Shown: positions 36,169-59,702, counted from the stretch's first letter. The stretch is DNA of 64,000 nt from Tanytarsus gracilentus (GCA_038502055.1 JAXRKN010000040.1:682001-746000), one strand, 5' to 3'. Notes: a model not told the origin generated them from the letters alone. A program made the numbers and translations.

Positions 36169-37492
36169 ACGACTCGGTCAGAAATTACAGGAACTCGTGA
36201 AATTTTATTTTTAACGGATATTTTTTTTTGAAAAATAAAATGCCCTTGTAAAATAATTTGTAAACAAAATATTCCTTGCGGGAAAATTCCAAAATTTAAA
36301 TCCCTTACAATGTTATTTTTTAAATCTATTGAGGTTATTCAAAAATTATGCTGGTATTATGAAAGCCAACAAAAAAATTACTAATTAATTTTCAATACAA
36401 AAAAGTGCGTCCAATTGTAGGAGTACGGAAGCGTCAAAAATTTGTCGTTGAGTCCGATAAAAAACTAATCTTTCCGTACATCCTTGGAACACGATGAGAA
36501 GGTCCATAAAATGTTATGAAAAAATTTCTTGAGATCCTAAAAAAATAAGATTTTCCCGAAATATCTTTCAAACAAAATTAATTTTTCATTTCTACTCGCC
36601 TAAATCCAACCTGTTTTATTCCTTAAATGGTTTTAAAGTCCCAGCAGAGCATGATTTATTTTATTTCAGTAACTAAATTATTCTCCGCGAATTTTTGTTG
36701 AAAATTACGAAGAAAAACAAAAACATATGATCAGCCCTTCTAACAATTCAATTTTTATAAGAAAATTTGAATTTCAAAAAAACGTTAAGAAATCAAATTA
36801 CAAATATGAAAATATATTTTTGGCGACATTAAAATCTTTATATTTTTGTGTTTTATTATTTAATTATAAATTTTTTCCTCAAATCTCAAAATTTTTAGTT
36901 TGTTGCATTATTTGAATTGATTGAAGATATTTAAATCATCTCTAAAGTAGGAGAAAAATCGACTTTCACAAAATGCTCTCAGAATCTACTTTAATTAACT
37001 TTTGGAAAAAATATTTGTGTTTTTTGTAAAGATAAGACACAAAACTAAATATTTCGCGAAGAAACTATGTTTAAATTCTCATTCCTTAACTGCTATTTTA
37101 GATCTCAAAAACTTTACTGGATTCGCATTGACATTCCAGGAGTGCTGGCATTCATTTTCAAGGATCATAATTAACCCTTTATTTCTTGGCTATAACTGGG
37201 CAAAGTTTCAAATTTTTATTCGCTGTCGTTCAAAAGTTATGAATACCTTTCTAAAATCAGAGCAATTTTGTTCTCTTTTTTTAAGCCTAAGTGACAAGGG
37301 AAAATGAAAATTTTAAAAATTAATTTCTCGACAATTAGAGATTCGATCATAACAAAATACGTCTTAATCGACGTGTTTTGGAATTTTCTAACTATAAATA
37401 CTTTAAAAACGTATGGTTATCCCATAAAAAAGAGCGTAAATTCAAAAAAAGTCTCGCGTCACTTAGGCTTAATTTTTTTCTGACCGAGTCGT
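36169..37492. mobile_element. 1.3-kb element bounded by 16-bp inverted repeats
   Basis: ACGACTCGGTCAGAAA at 36169-36184 is matched exactly by its inverse TTTCTGACCGAGTCGT at 37477-37492. Inside, near the right end, a second perfect inverted repeat (TTAAGCCTAAGTGAC at 37281-37295 and GTCACTTAGGCTTAA at 37458-37472) can form a hairpin about 190 nt long. The interior has no transposase-sized frame. It looks like a non-autonomous DNA element or a remnant. I could not identify a clear target-site duplication, so the exact ends may lie a few bases away. Confidence 0.6.
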
Positions 37493-38646
37493 AGAGAATG
37501 CGACAATTAAAGAGACTTTGTCAGAAAAATAAGCTCTATGTATTAATAGACAGTACTATATATAGTGTGCAATTAAATATCTCTCTGTCTCTCAAATGTC
37601 AACAAATGTGAGCCAGACAAAACAAGAATATTGTGTGCGAAAATCCCGGAAAATGTGAGCACAGAGCAGCCATTTTGAAATTTATTTTCGTTTCACATTC
37701 ATTTATACTATTTACAAACCCGCTATCGGTAAAATCATTCATAACAACAATTTTTTTTCTCTCCCGCACTCACTTGTGTGAGAATCTGTCTGCATTATCT
37801 TTATGTGGTGTAGTGAGCGATGATGTTGTTTTTGCTTTCTTATGTGCAGTATAAGCGCGCGAGAGAGAGAGGTTGTTATTATTGTGATTCATAGAAAAAA
37901 ACGGGTTATTTGAAAATCAAAACAACAAAAGCCACTGACACTTGAAACTGAATGAAAAGGAGAGAGAAATATCTTTAAGGTGTGGTGCGGTGACGGTCGA
38001 AAGCCGACTGTAGCGTCTAGTCACCATAAACATTTTTCAAGCTTCTCGGTACATATATATTGTATTCATTTTAAATTCCATCCAAATAACAATCTTTATA
38101 CACGTTCTTTTCCCTCTTTCTATTTTTCTCTAGAAAGGTTTTATGCCCTCTTTTTTTTCTTTAATTCGCCAATATATAAACATGTTATACATAGGCGATT
38201 TTGCAAGAAAAAGAAGTATTTTAAATTAAAAGTATAAAATAGGGATAGATTTTGAGAGATTCTGAACCCAAATACACTCTTCCGATAAGAGGCAAGCACG
38301 ACTGTTAATAAAATAATTTTCTCTCTTCTTGTTTGCGCTTATTTTGGAACGCACGAAACTGAGGGCGATGGCTTCAACTATTTTTCTCTCTCTTGCTTCA
38401 TATTTGTATTTTTTTTTGTCTAGATCAAAAAGAAATTAAAATATCTATATGCGCCTGTCTAATAACTCTAATGAATTCAGATCATGTAAATAATGTAGTA
38501 TCTTTTTTTGCATTGTTTTCTATTGAAAGCGCCGACTGTAAATGTGAATTCGTTTTGTTTTTAAAAAAGAAAAATCATTTGCGTCAGCATTAAATGAACT
38601 AACGGAACTTAAAAGTATTACTTTTTTTGTGTATTATACAAAAGAC
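37493..38646. other. Intergenic DNA downstream of the small orphan gene
   Basis: Contains GA-rich tracts (around 37861-37870) and T-rich tracts and should hold the 3' UTR of the minus-strand gene ending at 38647. No coding signature was seen. Confidence 0.5.
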
Positions 38647-39165
38647 TTATGACTCTAATTGACACATCATCACTATCGATGGTGATCTATTACCTTCGTC
38701 GCTATCATAAAAGTAATTTTGTTTGCGGGAATATGAACTAGCATTTATCTGGAGACGTCTTACCGCCTCCTTCACCAAACTGTTGTTCCTCAGTAGGGAC
38801 TGAAGAACTTCGTAAGGATCTTCGATGCTGTTTTCATCATTTTTGCAGGATCGTTGAGGGTGTCTTTGTTTTTGTGCAGAAGCACTGTCGCTCCATGATC
38901 GGCAGGGTATGTGATAAGGTGACGGACGAGATCGTTGTTTTTTAATTATGAGCTGTTGCTGCGAGTGGCTGTGAGGAAAGAGTTTAGGCGGTTGCAAATA
39001 TTTATCATGATTGTAAATTGAAGGTTGAAAAAGTGGATGCTGGTGCTGGTTCTCTAGACCGGATGCCGGTGCAGGAGCAGCTGCTTTAAGCCTTAAGTTT
39101 TGTTTAATTTCATTGACCAACTCTTCAATCGCGATAACATCATTATTCGTTTGTTTACTTGGCAT
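38647..39165 (-). CDS. Small orphan protein, single exon, about 172 aa
   Basis: The frame is open from at least 39234. The first ATG is at 39165 (MPSKQTNNDVIAIEELVNEI), giving 172 residues. The N-terminus is a short amphipathic helix. The middle is rich in P, H, Q and S (low complexity with QHQHP and HSHSQQQ), and the C-terminal part has a conserved-looking helix DPYEVLQSLLRNNSLVKEAV followed by RRLQ. The mix of a disordered middle and a short helical C-terminal motif suggests an adaptor or regulatory peptide, but I do not recognise the family. There is no signal peptide or membrane segment. The neighbours are repeats on the left and a long gap before eiger on the right. The base composition is clearly more balanced than the surrounding DNA, which supports a real gene. 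Confidence 0.6.
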   Translation of the reverse strand: MPSKQTNNDVIAIEELVNEIKQNLRLKAAAPAPASGLENQHQHPLFQPSIYNHDKYLQPPKLFPHSHSQQQLIIKKQRSRPSPYHIPCRSWSDSASAQKQRHPQRSCKNDENSIEDPYEVLQSLLRNNSLVKEAVRRLQINASSYSRKQNYFYDSDEGNRSPSIVMMCQLES

Positions 39166-42100
39166 TATTATTTCTAGAATTTCCTCAATTTTCAGAAGTT
39201 TTCTATATATTTTTTTTGACGGCGGCACAGCCACGGCGTTATTTATTTTGTTTTGTTTTTAAACACTTTTTTTGCAATAAATAATGAAAAGGTGGTTTCA
39301 CATTCACAGCTTCACCAACACAACTTCAGGGAATAAGATGTCGACGTTCTCAATTACTTCTTATTTTTTTCTCTCTCTCTTTTTCTTCTTTCAAATTTTC
39401 TTTTCCCTTCCTTTCGTGTTTTCTTCTTTTTTCTTATTTGTTCTTCTTTTAAAAATTCTTGTGGGCTCTTGCTCTCAACCAGTATATTTCCTTTCACAAT
39501 TTATATAGTGCTAATAGTATCCAAAAAAAATAGTGCTTTGTAGTGTCACAAAAATTATCAGATGCAGCAAATTAATGTTTTGTTTTTATTTTTTTTTCTT
39601 CGGAATCAAAATATTCACAACTGGTACAATATGTTGTTTTTATATAGCTCACAAACTTTATATGTATGTGTGTGCAAGAGCAAACGGCATTAGCTTCTTG
39701 TCTGTTTCGCTTTTACTCATCGACTGCTGAGCTTGTGAGACGTGAAGCTAAAAATATTAGTCCACGAAGCTCATTGAGAGTGTAGTAGTACAAGTATTGC
39801 CAGCTATGCTCGAAAAAAATTGCGGCACCATCTATAAAATTTGTTTCAGCAGCAACCCTTATATGCTTGTATTTGCTAGACTGCGCAGTAGTATGTTTAT
39901 ATATACAAAATATTATTCTGTTAGCTTGCATTCTCTGGTACTCTGGCGCGATTTTTTATTCATTCATGAAACGACTTGGCAACATCGCATTGTACTTGAA
40001 TCTATTTGTATAAAAAAAAACTCTTTACATGACTATATAGTGTCGATTATACGCACTATGTACAGCTCATTTTCATCATATCTCTTTTCCCATACCTCAC
40101 TGTTTATTTTTTAAATTTTCGAAGCGGTCTATTGTAAAAAGAGTTGAACATTGTGAAATAGAGTACTCGCCTCTCTCACATACAATATTGTAGGAGGCAT
40201 TGTACACACATTCATATCGTGTGAGACGACGTAAGTCAATGGTTTTTTGTTTTGGCCGGTTTTCTGTCACATGCTTTGCTTATGTATATTTGCTGCTTAT
40301 TTATGAAATATTAAAGAGCCCTGAATTATTATTGTTATATAGCCACAGCTCTAAAGTTCAAAGTGACGGGAAGAGACACGTGAAGAAAAAAACATAAGAA
40401 TGTAGCGAATTTTTATCTTTATCATAATTTTATGGAGAATATTCTTCACATGGCGTGACCACGCGGGTGGTACATAATGAATTGTAATATCATCATCATG
40501 TGACATTAGCATTCTACATATTTAAACTGTCGGCACACATCTATATGTATGTGAACTGAAGGAGAATAAAATATTCTAAGAAAAAAGAAACATAACTGAA
40601 AGAGAAGCGTCTCAAGGTTGCAGGAGACTAAAAAGGAAGAGAAATATTCGAGAATTTTGAAAAGCAAAACCCCTTTTGTTTATAACAACATGTTTACCAT
40701 TTTTATTTCAACCCGATATTGCTTTTTTGGAGTGCTTACTAGACGCATTGCACGTTGCCAGACTTATCTTATCTTGCCCAAAACTCTTTTCAATGATGAT
40801 GATGAGATTGCAAAATCGTAAAGGAAAATTTTTATTTTACAACTCTCTGCGTAAAAAAAACATAAACGCCATGCATGTCTCTCTTTATCAAACATGTACA
40901 TTTTGAAATTAAAGCGCAAAATCATGAAATATTAATTCGCCTTTTTTCAGTTTAAGTGCAATATAAGGAAAGAGAACTTTAATCACGACGTAAATCGGAA
41001 ACTTTATATACAGACAGATTTTTCGTTACTCCGCATTCTTATCAATTTACTCCATTAAACTAGTTAAAATTGGCAAAAAAATATGTCGTAATTTATGAGA
41101 GAGCGCTGACCTTGATCTTCTAGAAAATTCCACTTGTACATTTTTTTGGGAAACGGAAAAAGAATTTTTATTTTTTTCACGCGACGCCTTTTAAAATTAA
41201 CAAATGATAAATTAAAACAGGTGTCGTCTTTAAAATATTCCCAATGTTCTGAAAACCATCAAATAGTAACAAAGAAGAATTTATTTATGTATCCAGTGAA
41301 TCTAGCGCGAACATGTTCTTTTTAAATACATACGCAAAAAAAAATTTAAATAATTCTACTTATCTATCTATTGACTGAAAGAAACAAGCGCACACAATGA
41401 ATATATAGCGAGAATATAATAGAGCCGCTCTCGAGAGGTTAATGAATCATTTCGGGTATGCCCTTGAATTTAACTTCTGCGGAAAAAAAATTAATTCTAA
41501 CCAGACCGCGAGAATATTTAAAATCTAATAGAGCAGGAATGGAAATTGTATATGACTGATTTAAAAATCTATATGTTCATTAAATATTCATAGATGGGGG
41601 CATTTTATGTAGTCATAAGCCGTTTAAAAAGACGACGGTTTGCTATCACATAAATTCCACGTCCACGATGACGCATGTTTCCGCAGAATTCGTGGCGTCG
41701 TCACAGCTTTTTTGTAAAAATCACGAATACATTTTAAAGAAGAAATTGTATTATTGCATTCATTCGCGGCACTCTCTGCTGACTCATTGTTTTTGCATCG
41801 ATGTAAATAAACAAACTCGTTGAACCGTTGGTATTTTATTGATCGAAAAACACGTACATGCTTACCTGGCCGCTTTTTTTTGTGCACTCTATGTGAACTA
41901 CATATTTTAATTGTTGAGTTAATGCTGTGAAATTTTTACAAATACGTTAACAACTTAATTAATTAGATCATTTTAAAGAGTCATATATGCGACATATTTT
42001 TTTTTAAATAAAAAGATTTTCTCTTTTATTATCAGTATTTTTATAATTATCTTTACAAGCTTTTTTTGCTTAATTTCATTATCTTTTAAAAAATGATTTG

Positions 42101-42444
42101 TGAATTTTTGCTGCGATTTTTTTCATACAACTGAGTCATTAAGTTTATTTTGCTATGAATACGATAATAAAGTATCAAGTTAAACAATTTCATATGGTTA
42201 TTATTATTAATGTTAGCCCTGTTTGTTCATCTGATGAAAAATATTTTTAGTACATTTAGGTTGATATTTTTTATATATTTTTTTAATACAAATTATGGCA
42301 ACAAAATTTTTTATGGTAGGAAAAATTCCAATTTACACATCTGACAGTTGTTCTACTGAGAAATTTGTTTTCGTACAATCACAAAAAAAATAATATTAAT
42401 AAATAGTGCATTTCATTCACATTTAATGTACATGTGAACAATGA
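39166..42444. other. Intergenic DNA between the small orphan gene and eiger
   Basis: No gene was recognised. A basic 87-codon frame at 41624-41887 (minus) lacks family resemblance. A donor-like CGGCCAG|GTAAGC on the minus strand near 41862 could belong to an unseen 5' UTR exon. The interval also contains T- and CT-rich runs around 39361-39440. Confidence 0.45.
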
Positions 42445-53398
<10,954 letters not shown>

Positions 53399-54637
53399 AT
53401 ATTCACAAAAAATGTTTTAGTACATCATAAAAATGCAATTAACGACAATTAAGTGCACGGTAATGCACACGCTCTTTTAAGTCGATCGGAAAAGATCAAA
53501 AGCGGAGAGATCACTAAAAGGCAGATTCTATATATTTTTTATTTGATTTCATATAATTTTCTCTTTCTCGCCGACAATTATAAAATTCGCGTAAAATATT
53601 CACTGAGACTCTGAGTGATCTTTTCAGCTGAACGATCAAAGTAAAACTGCAAGAGCGAGAAACTTTTTCTCGGTTTTATTTTTCTTTTTTCATTCTACAC
53701 ACTTCTTTGTTGATTTTGCTTTTCGAGCGTGCTGCCTCTCTGTGTATCGTGTTAAAGAATTTTTCGTAGCTCCATCATTCTCAGCGTCATCCTTTCTCAC
53801 TCTTTTTTTGTGTATATCAATATCAATTCGCTCACACCACTTATTCATGAAAGTATGAATGGTCAAATATGAGAGAGAGGAAACTAATAATCATTGACTT
53901 TTGGGATGGTTTTTATTTTATTTGAGAATGATAAAATGCAGAGTGAGAGTAAATCAATTTGCATTATTTTTTCCTCCTTCTTTCTATTCTACTTTTAATG
54001 ATCCGCTTATATATTTGATTTTGCGAAAAAGAATTTTTTTTTCGACATTTTAGTTACACGTACGTGCACGTATTAAAATTTTGAAGTATTTTAATAAATT
54101 TATAACGAAGTGCTCTCATCATTCTGCACTTTTATGACCTTGGCTTTCTCGGCACTTAATCTCGGGCTCCATAAAATGACAGACTCTTAAAAATAGATGA
54201 AGCGTAGTAAATTGACGAAACCTACAATTTTCCGAACGGTTTTCTCGTTCGCTCTTAATAAAATGCATGTTGATGAAATTTAATTTAAATGATAATTAAA
54301 TGATTGAAATGTTTTATAGGGAAACATGCGTTTTAAAAATTTAACTTTACGAAGTTAATGATCAAGATTTCATTTAGTCATTGCATTTGTCAAACATTTG
54401 TATATGATGGGCACATTAATTAAATGAGACTAATCTGATTTTAGTCATCACGTCGATTAAATCACAAATGTAAGCGGGCGGAGCAGAGTGTGATCTCATC
54501 ATGGATGTTTTTTTTATGAAGTGATAAGAAATGAATAATTCTGTTTAATAAGCTTCCAAAATGTTTAATTTTTGCAAAAAGAATTTATTTTTAATGAACT
54601 TTTACAATTTAATAAAGAAAAAAAAACTTTTAAGTTG
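53399..54637. other. Upstream region of eiger, between eiger and MGME1
   Basis: Holds the eiger promoter and 5' UTR on the left and the MGME1 3' end on the right. GA-rich bits occur near 53871-53880. No reading frame worth calling was found. Confidence 0.5.
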
Positions 54638-55971
54638 CTAAATTTTCTCATCGGTGAGAGTGTTGTCACGGTATCTTGTCCAGTACTCTTGGAGACGATT
54701 AAGCCACAATTTCCAATATACGTTCAGCTCTTGTTCGGTCAGCTCAAATAAATTGGCTAACTGGCCATCGTTGTAAGCGACAACAACAACTCCTTTGTTA
54801 ATTTGATTCTTACTCTTGAATTCCGATGCGTTTAAAGCTGCAAGATAGGCACAGAGTTGTATGGGAGCATCAAACGTGCTAGCAATAGATTTCTTTTGCC
54901 GATCCGTATTTTTCCATTCAATCACCGTTAAAATTTCTCCATGAATTGCTACACAGTCTACGATTCCCTTGTAGTGAAGATATGGATGTGTAACGAATTG
55001 TTCTGTAATCAGCGCTGGCGCTTTAAATTCGGGCAACACGGGCAACACGCTCTGCCAAACATCTTTGACATCCGAAGGTACTTCTTTTTCTGGCACATCG
55101 ATACCGGTAAAATATTTTTGAACACACGCGTGGAATTTTTTTCCTCGACTCAAATAGAATTTTTGTAGCGCTTCAAAGCCCTCGATTCCAAGTTCTGCAA
55201 TTTTTAAATTTTTCCATTGAATCAAAGCGTTACGTTGATTAAGCGGCATCGTAGCCTGGAGGATTTTACTGACACTAGGTGTTGGAACATTTGTATTTTT
55301 CTGAATGCGAGATTCAGCAAAAGTGCTGCCAAGAATGATGTCATTCGATTGTAGAATGAGTGGGAAGGATGTAATGGTCTTTAGTTGAATTGGGTCGAAA
55401 GGAATGAGTTTCATCGGTGTGCTTTCAACAGGTGGTGGATTGATGTGAGATTGTAGCCCATCCAGTGCATCTTTGATTGACACTTTAACTGGTTTTGGCA
55501 TATCATATTTGAACCGTGCGTATGCTTCTGGTGTCTTGTCTTCGTTGACACTCAATGTCTTTTGCTTGATAGCTCTCTTAGGCTTCGTTTCTGTGATTTG
55601 CGTATCCTTAACTTGAACAGGGACTGGATTAACAATAAGTATGTTTTTCTTGGCGGATGTTTGAGTTTTATCAGCGTTGGGCTTTTTGATCAAAGAGACT
55701 TCCGGTTGCTGCTCAACTGGACTTGCTTTTATACGTAATTTCTTTACTTTAGGACCAAAAAGTATTTTTGTGTCTAAATTTTGAGCCTTAATTTTCTGAG
55801 CGTTGGAAATACTTTTTAAAGTTACTTTTCGTATAATTACAGGCTTATTAACGTTGTTTGTGCTGTACTCCCTAAGGAAACGCAAACGGATGCATTGAAA
55901 ATTTCTAAAACAAAAAAGATTATTAATTAAATTAGCTTTTAATAAACAATTTTAAAAAAATTACCTAAGCA
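54638..55971 (-). CDS. MGME1: MGME1, mitochondrial genome maintenance exonuclease
   Basis: The 424-aa protein has two exons: an 8-base coding exon (55971-55964, ATG CTT AG) and 55904-54638. Splicing gives MLRNFQCIRLRFLREYSTNN, an arginine-rich mitochondrial presequence. Residues 20-200 are a lysine/proline-rich linker of low conservation. The C-terminal about 220 residues form the PD-(D/E)XK nuclease. Its core is YKGIVDCVAIHGEILTVIEW followed by K, carrying the metal-binding Asp and the catalytic E-x-K near residues 310-332, then the family block FDAPIQLCAYLAALN. Known role: processing of single-stranded DNA ends during mitochondrial DNA replication, together with POLG and Twinkle. The second exon alone has no upstream in-frame ATG, so the tiny first exon is needed for a start. 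Confidence 0.87.
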
Positions 55972-56152
55972 TTTCTTTCGGCTTTTTATTTACAAACAAA
56001 CGACCATAACCTCAGTAATTTTTTAGGGCGCATGCAACTTTTGTGTAAGATTTAAATAAATTTAATTTTATTTTATTTTTGTAAATTAAATTGTTAAGCT
56101 TCGAAATCAAACATTTATTAATTTAATTGTTTAATTTATTAAGATTAAAAAA

Positions 56153-57012
56153 GAAAAATGTTTCAAAACCCACACGTGGGTGTTGCCGCGTAACCCACTG
56201 TAACAGATCGGTATTGAAAGTCATTTTGGGGAAGCCTTTTAGGAGAAACCTTGGGGAAGCCTCTGGGGAAGCCTTAGAGAAATCATTTTAGAGAAGTTAT
56301 TTTCCATTATGTTCCATTTTCCATCATGTTCCATTTTCCATCATGTTCCATTTTCCATCATGTTCCATTTTCCATCATGTTCCATTTTCCATTATGTTCC
56401 ATTTTCCACCAAGTTCCATTTTCCATCATGTTCCATTTTCCATTATGTTCCATTTTCCATTATGTTCCATTTTCCATCATGTTCCATTTTCCATTATGTT
56501 CTATTTTCCATCATGTTCGATTTTCCATCATGTTCCATTTTCCATCATGTTCCATTTTCCACCATGTTCCATTTTCCATCATGTTCCATTTTCCATTATG
56601 TTCCATTTTCCATCATGTTCCATTTTCCACCATGTTCCATTTTCCATTATGTTCCATTTTCCATCATGTTCCATTTTCCATTATGTTCCACTTTCCACCA
56701 TGTTCCACTAGCAACCAATTCCTGGTCCAATCCCGAGTTCAACGATACCCATGAAGCCATATAAGTGCAATTTTGTATGAAAAATGGACATTATGGCTGT
56801 CCGTGGCACGACCTATGGTCATGACCCAAAAAATTCCTAAAATGGGCTAAACTAGAACCACAGAGCTACCATTTGGCGAAAACCCGAAGTCTCTAGCTGG
56901 TCTAGGGGCTGAGATCTCGATGGAACAGACGGACAGACGACAGACGACAGACGACAGACGACGGAAATGCGAGCATATAAGCGTTACCACACTAGTGTGG
57001 GTTACGCTAAAA
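56153..57012 (+). mobile_element. Non-autonomous repeat element, copy 3 (conserved ends, 17-bp tandem core)
   Basis: The left end is nearly identical to copy 1 (GAAAAATGTTTCAAAACCCA, then GTGGGTGTTGCCGCGTAACC). The right end also matches: GAGCTACCATTTGGCGAAAA, TCTCTAGCTGGTC, a GACAGAC-type tract at 56927-56963, GAGCATATAAGCGTTAC and GTGGGTTACGC. Just after the core it also shares CCCATGAAGCCATATAAG and ATGAAAAATGGACATTATGG. The core itself is an unrelated 17-bp array. It has the same orientation as copy 1 and lies between MGME1 and the orphan nuclear gene. Confidence 0.75.
56300..56707 (+). repeat. 17-bp minisatellite core of repeat copy 3
   Basis: About 24 tandem units of TTCCATTTTCCATCATG with CATCATG, CATTATG and CACCATG variants. 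Because 17 is not a multiple of three and the unit contains no stop, all three forward frames stay open for 120-150 codons and give the same peptide repeat. This shows that the open frames follow from repeat structure and are not evidence of coding. Confidence 0.85.
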
Positions 57013-57215
57013 ATATGCACAAAAGCGTTTTCTTCCTCCCTCAATCAGCAAGTCATTTTCAACTTTCAGTATGATCAATTTTATCAAAAACAATCTCGAA
57101 TTTTATTTTAAAATGATAAATTGCATCAAAATTAATGAAATTTAGCTAAAAAACAAAGTGAATTAACTTGTTTACATCACTTATTCAAAGTTAAACTAGT
57201 CGTAAGAATTGGAAA

Positions 57216-59702
57216 ATGTCAAAAGTTAGCTATAAGATTTTAATCAAGGAAACTCGACGGCTCCTGAGAATTACAAATATTGAGAAAAAGCAAATCTTTG
57301 AATGCATGGAGAATGTTATTGTGTAGGTTAGGTGGATATAATGAGAATGTTTTAATTTAAAAACTTTAATTCCAGATTTCTTAGATCATCCTCGTCAATA
57401 AATGAAAATCAAATGAAAGTTTGTTCCAGTTTCTTAGCGACATTCATGCATCTCATAAAAAGTATGGTCAAAGATAACAAGGTAATTAATTATTAATGAA
57501 CTAATTGCTCATTCTTAAACATGTTTTATTTGCTTTTAGATTATTGAAGACGAAGAAGACGAAGAAAAGTATAGTGACAAATTGAGTACTCTCCTTAGCT
57601 GTTACATTAATTCAGAAGCTCAACGAATGAAATTGAACGCTAAGGATCAAACAAAATCAAATTCTGAAATGATTTTCGTTGACAAAGTTGCAGTAAAATG
57701 TCGAGTGTACGGAGAAGACAAGAGTCAAGATTTGGTTGTTAAATCGCTTGGAAAGTTTTTTGAACAAAAAGATTTTCATACCTTGTTTCAGGACGTTGAG
57801 GTGGGATGCAATTTAAAATTGGCGTTGAATAGGCTACTCAAGTAAGTTTAATTCAAATCATATATTAAACTATAAAAATTGTCGATGATTATTTAAGTAA
57901 AAGGTCTGATGAGATTGTTGAGCCCATTTTATGTTGTAATCATATTTAAAATGAGAGTTCCAATCTTGAAATGATACCAAATTTCGTATGAGACAAATTT
58001 TTAGTGACTAATATTTACTAACATTTTTTAATTATCACAATGTTAACGGCTTTTAATACTTTTTAGGAAAATTGTGAATTTACGAGCTCCAGTCATGACA
58101 ATAAATAGTTGCTTTTCGCAATACTATCATCAAATTTTTGTCGTATGGCTCAAAATCATCGATGACGATAAGATGCGTGAAAGAATTGAAAAATTTGCGT
58201 TGGATCACAATCTCATTATTGAAAACGGACGGCTGCAAAATGTTAGACATAAAGTACAACTTGAATTGCGAAATGATTGTAATACAAGTGACTTTGGTGA
58301 GCGGAAAGAAGATGATGATGTGTTCGAGCATACTATGAACTACAGTATGCTCCATGATTTAGAGTGGCTCATAAAATTAGATAAAATACCGTTTAGTGCC
58401 AACACAACCGTAGATTTGACAGTCGATAGCGATGACTCTGATATTGAAATTCAATTGCTACCAGCTGCAGAACTTCAACTTATTGAAGTGGATGATGATG
58501 ATAATGAAAGAGAGTTAAATCAAAATAAATCTTTTCATGAAATCCCACCACTAAATTCAACTCGAACAAATGTTAGCGCAACTTCTAGCAACTGCAATCG
58601 AATTTGTATTCAAGAACGAAGGACTTACATCACTTCACTCAACGATCGAGAAAAACCCTTGTCGTTTATGGCTTTAAGGAGACGTAGTATTATGATGCTG
58701 GAAGAGGAGAGAAAAAAATTAGATGTTAAAAGGAGAAAATCGTATGCAGGTTCAATAGATAAAATTAAACAGTTCAAGAAATCTCGAACGAAATCAGTCG
58801 ATACTAAACTAATGTCAAATGAAATATCAAGATCTAAGCTAAATAAACCATCAAAGTACATCGGAGAGTGTTATGTATCTCTAATAAAAATATCGAACAA
58901 AGATTTGGAAAAATATCAAGCAGGAAAATTGAAAATTTCCTCTTTATATAGAAAATATAAAAAAGTTAAAAAGAAACTTGTGGCTGAAAAAAAGGAACCA
59001 GCAAAAAACAAAACAAGGAAAAAAACGCCTCTAAAAAAGCAACACCAGAAACCTCAAGTAGCAAAAAAATCACCGACTCCCAACAAACCCGCCTCGTACC
59101 CTGATCATACTAAACCGAATTTAAGTCTCCTACAAGTGCTTGGAAAAGACATACACGAGGCATCAGTGTCAACAAATAAAAAGCGCAAACGAACCTCGCT
59201 GAAAGTGAGCGAAAGTAGTGTTGCTGCGACAACGGAAGGTTTTGGTATTCTTCGAGTTTCGGATGATAAATCAATAAGAATAGTTAATGTTGATCATGAA
59301 GGATTAGAATGGTCGCTTAACGATCACCAGTATGCACATTCGCCTTGGATAGATCCAGCGGCAAATTTAGAGGCAAATTCTTTCGATATTATCTCCCATA
59401 CTCAAATCGATGAAACTTTTGACAATATCTCGGAAAATGAACAAAATGAAGACTTGATGGAACCAATTGTAAATACAGATTTATTGGAGGAGTTATTGGG
59501 ACCTAGAGCGAGCAACTACTTACCTGATGTTCATGCCAGCATGAACAATTTGAGGCTCTCTAACATGAGTAGAAGTTCGAAAAGTGCCGAAGATACGCCC
59601 GTACAAATGCCAAAAAAAAGGAATTGCACAATTAAAAAAAGCGAGCCTAAAACAAGCGAAAGACCAAAAAGAGAGAGAAAGAAACGAAATCTTGACATTT
59701 AA
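57216..59702 (+). CDS. Orphan nuclear-type protein, 716 aa, four exons
   Basis: Exons 57216-57322, 57376-57481, 57540-57841 and 58067-59702, all with consistent phases and GT-AG introns. The N-terminal about 250 residues look like an all-helical folded domain (LIKETRRLLRITNIEKKQIF, FLATFMHLIKSM, LFQDVEVGCNLKLALNRLLK, INSCFSQYYHQIFVVWLKII). The rest is probably disordered: acidic runs (DSDDSDIEIQLL, VDDDDNE), a lysine-rich stretch (KYKKVKKKLVAEKKEPAKN) and a basic end RPKRERKKRNLDI that should act as a nuclear localisation signal. The overall shape suggests a chromatin, telomere or DNA-repair scaffold, but I recognise no family and assign no function. It stands between a repeat copy and the convergent IntS14 gene. 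Confidence 0.72.

Noticed and set aside
41624..41887. 87-codon basic minus-strand frame near eiger
   Set aside because: Residue mix is odd and unlike any family, and no exon partner was found. The nearby GTAAGC donor may belong to an untranslated exon.
56309..56764. Three overlapping 120-150-codon frames on the plus strand
   Set aside because: They follow from a stop-free 17-bp tandem unit that cycles through all frames, and they encode the same peptide repeat in each. This is repeat structure, not a gene.
58625..58861. 78-codon minus-strand frame
   Set aside because: Antisense shadow of the fourth exon of the orphan 716-aa gene.
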